A DNA stretch of 6,247 nt from contig CABUBS010000125.1 of assembly GCA_902489855.1 (NCBI GenBank), positions 1 to 6,247 of the forward strand, read 5' to 3'. Positions within the stretch are counted from its first letter, which is position 1, and each line of letters begins with the position of its first letter. The stretch is from an uncultured Collinsella sp. (GTDB lineage: Bacteria; Actinomycetota; Coriobacteriia; Coriobacteriales; Coriobacteriaceae). Positions 5,174 through 6,247 of the stretch are shown in pieces. Position numbers and translations under genes: made by a program. Below the pieces are notes generated by a model. The model was given only the letters and a program-made list of their open reading frames with translations. It had not been told where the DNA came from and did no database searches.

Positions 5174-5719
5174 GTGCGCGTACTCAAACGAGCCCTAGCG
5201 ATCGTGTACCTTGCCGCTACCATCGTGGCGCTGGGTACGCTTGTCTGCCAGTTTTGGGGGCCGTATACGTATCGCTTTATGTTGCTGATGCGCGACCCCA
5301 TGCCGCGCATTGTCGTGACGGCATGCGGCGGAGTTGTGGCGATCGGCGTGCTGGTAAGCTTCTTTCGCCTGATGTTTGCTCGTCGCGAGCCGTCCTGCGT
5401 GCATCCGGCGGGGGAGCGCAATATCGAGGTCACGCTCGCGGCGCTTTCTTCGTGTGCCAGGGCTGCTGCCGAGCGCGACGACCGCGTGATGATCGAGCAT
5501 GTCGAGGCCCGCGTCCAAGGTTCCGACGATTCGCACGTCCGTTTTAAGGTCGAGGCTATCGCGCTTGACGATAAGGACGTGGCATCTTTGGCTACCGCGA
5601 TGCAGCAGCGCATCGAGGAAGCTTGCGACACCATGCTCGGCACGCCGGGTACGACCGCGCGCGTCCGTTTTTTGCCGTCCAAGACTACCGTCCAGACCGT
5701 GGAGGTTTCCGGTGAGTGA
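5174..5719 (+). CDS. amaP: Alkaline shock response membrane anchor protein AmaP
   Basis: This 181-residue protein has the AmaP layout. Two N-terminal membrane segments lie at about residues 7-27 and 45-66. A cytoplasmic domain resembling the Asp23/Gls24 fold follows from about residue 81. In Staphylococcus aureus AmaP anchors Asp23 at the membrane and the pair takes part in the cell-wall stress response. The same anchoring role is inferred here. Length matches the family. The GTG start is supported by GAAGGGAG (5160-5167), six bases upstream. The gene follows a terminator and so probably starts an operon. It overlaps the next gene by eight bases, and its last codons include that gene's ribosome binding site. 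Gene order amaP then DUF2273 is the usual one for Gram-positive asp23 loci. Sequence similarity in the soluble domain is loose, so the call rests partly on architecture and context. Confidence 0.8.
   Translation: MRVLKRALAIVYLAATIVALGTLVCQFWGPYTYRFMLLMRDPMPRIVVTACGGVVAIGVLVSFFRLMFARREPSCVHPAGERNIEVTLAALSSCARAAAERDDRVMIEHVEARVQGSDDSHVRFKVEAIALDDKDVASLATAMQQRIEEACDTMLGTPGTTARVRFLPSKTTVQTVEVSGE
5701..5705 (+). promoter_or_regulatory. ribosome binding site of the DUF2273 gene, inside amaP
   Basis: GGAGG lies six bases before GTG 5712, within the last codons of amaP. It decides the start of the next gene, whose frame is open much further upstream, and indicates translational coupling between the two. 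Confidence 0.8.
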
Positions 5720-6089
5720 TACCAATCAAGATAAGACCGCTCGTACGCCGCGCCTGACGATTGACCAGAGCGCCACGCCGGCGAGCGAACCTGTTGATTC
5801 CAAAGCAGAGGCAACCGAGTTGCAAGACGCGGCAGCCGCGGATTTTGACGAGGCTATGGGTCTCATCAAGGGTACGGGCGCTGCCATCTGGAGCTATGCT
5901 GTGCGTCATCCCAACACCACGCTTGGCGCCGTCGCTGGCTTTATCCTCGCCGTGTTGGTGCTCACGCTCGGCCTGTGGGACACGCTCGTCATTGCATTCT
6001 TCGTGTTGATCGGCGCTGTGATCGGCCAAATTCGCGACGGCGAGAACGGGATCGTCAACTTCTTCGGCCGTCTGTTTAGCGGCCGCTAA
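5712..6089 (+). CDS. DUF2273-family small membrane protein with long N-terminal extension
   Basis: This 125-residue protein has two closely spaced membrane segments (about 68-88 and 90-107). They fit the DUF2273 pattern HPNTTLGAVAGFILA, then LGLWDTLVIAFFVLIGAVIGQIRD and a short NFFGRLF tail. DUF2273 proteins are encoded with AmaP and Asp23 in Gram-positive envelope-stress operons; their biochemical role is not established. Family members are often only about 50-75 residues. Here roughly 60 hydrophilic residues rich in Ala, Glu, Asp and Thr precede the membrane part. GTG 5712 is chosen from GGAGG at 5701-5705 and gives an eight-base overlap with amaP. The same frame stays open back to 5499, but that part overlaps amaP deeply, is rich in Arg and Ser, and is a frame shadow. 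Co-expression with amaP is very likely. Confidence 0.82.
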   Translation: MSDTNQDKTARTPRLTIDQSATPASEPVDSKAEATELQDAAAADFDEAMGLIKGTGAAIWSYAVRHPNTTLGAVAGFILAVLVLTLGLWDTLVIAFFVLIGAVIGQIRDGENGIVNFFGRLFSGR

Positions 6090-6100
6090 TACGTATTCGA

Positions 6101-6118
6101 CTGTCGCATCCGCGGCAG
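6101..6118 (+). other. small hairpin before the last ribosome binding site
   Basis: CTGTCGC (6101-6107) can pair with GCGGCAG (6112-6118), with one G-U pair, around a four-base loop. It ends four bases before AAGGAGG (6123-6129). It may tune translation of the following ORF or mark an RNA processing site. Evidence is pairing only, in a short gap, so this is weak. Confidence 0.3.
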
Positions 6119-6133
6119 GCATAAGGAGGAACC

Positions 6134-6247
6134 ATGGCTTTTAATACGAAGGTCGATGTAGCCGATACCGAGCTCGTGGAGAACGAGACTGTCACCGCCG
6201 AGGCCGAGGGCGTAACGCTCGAGGATGAGGCGCTCGTCGTGCCTTGA
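6134..6247 (+). CDS. 37-residue acidic ORF at the asp23 position (hypothetical)
   Basis: ATG 6134 follows a near-ideal AAGGAGG (6123-6129) by four bases. It opens a 37-codon frame (MAFNTKVDVADTE...EDEALVVP) that closes with TGA on the last base of the window. It contains ten Asp/Glu and one Lys, with no membrane segment or recognised domain. The strong ribosome binding site and its place 44 bases after the DUF2273 gene argue that it is translated. An asp23/Gls24-like gene is expected here. The ORF may be a genuine small protein, or the acidic N-terminal extension of an Asp23-like protein interrupted by a frameshift or sequence-end error. The sequence beyond the window would decide. No function can be assigned from what is visible. 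Confidence 0.55.
   Translation: MAFNTKVDVADTELVENETVTAEAEGVTLEDEALVVP

Overview
The window looks like chromosomal DNA of a GC-rich Gram-positive anaerobe, most likely a Coriobacteriia member related to Collinsella. This placement is an inference. It rests on the high GC, the frequent GTG starts with strong AGGAGG-like ribosome binding sites, the AmaP/DUF2273 envelope-stress genes and the overall protein flavour. All seven genes I support lie on the + strand, and most gaps between them carry strong hairpins.

Layout. Positions 2-322 hold the 3' part of a deoxycytidylate deaminase gene. A 176-base gap containing a perfect 16-bp palindrome leads to a NifU C-terminal-domain Fe-S scaffold gene (499-777). 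A structured 109-base leader then precedes lgt (887-1708), the prolipoprotein diacylglyceryl transferase. Next comes a large polytopic membrane protein (1852-4035) that I place in the DUF6020 / GT-C-like group. It is followed by a YebC/PmpR-TACO1 family translation factor (4201-5007), closed by an intrinsic terminator (5077-5120). The last block is an envelope-stress operon: amaP (5174-5719), an overlapping DUF2273 membrane protein (5712-6089), and a 37-codon acidic ORF (6134-6247) in the place where an asp23-like gene is usually found. Its stop codon coincides with the last base of the window.

The most interesting non-coding signal is a set of three hairpins (1716-1752, 1794-1832, 4036-4070). 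They share an almost invariant core, AAAGGGGACAGG, but have entirely different, internally complementary arms. Two of them face each other between lgt and the membrane-protein gene. The third begins right after that gene's stop, so the gene is bracketed by these elements. They resemble REP/REPIN-type repeats, which RAYT transposases can mobilise, but no RAYT gene is in the window.

Functionally the window mixes housekeeping (nucleotide metabolism, Fe-S assembly, translation) with envelope biology (lipoprotein lipidation, a possible lipid-linked sugar transferase, membrane-anchored stress proteins). There is no CRISPR array, tRNA, rRNA, integrase or recognisable defence system. No stretch longer than 300 bases lacks a gene.
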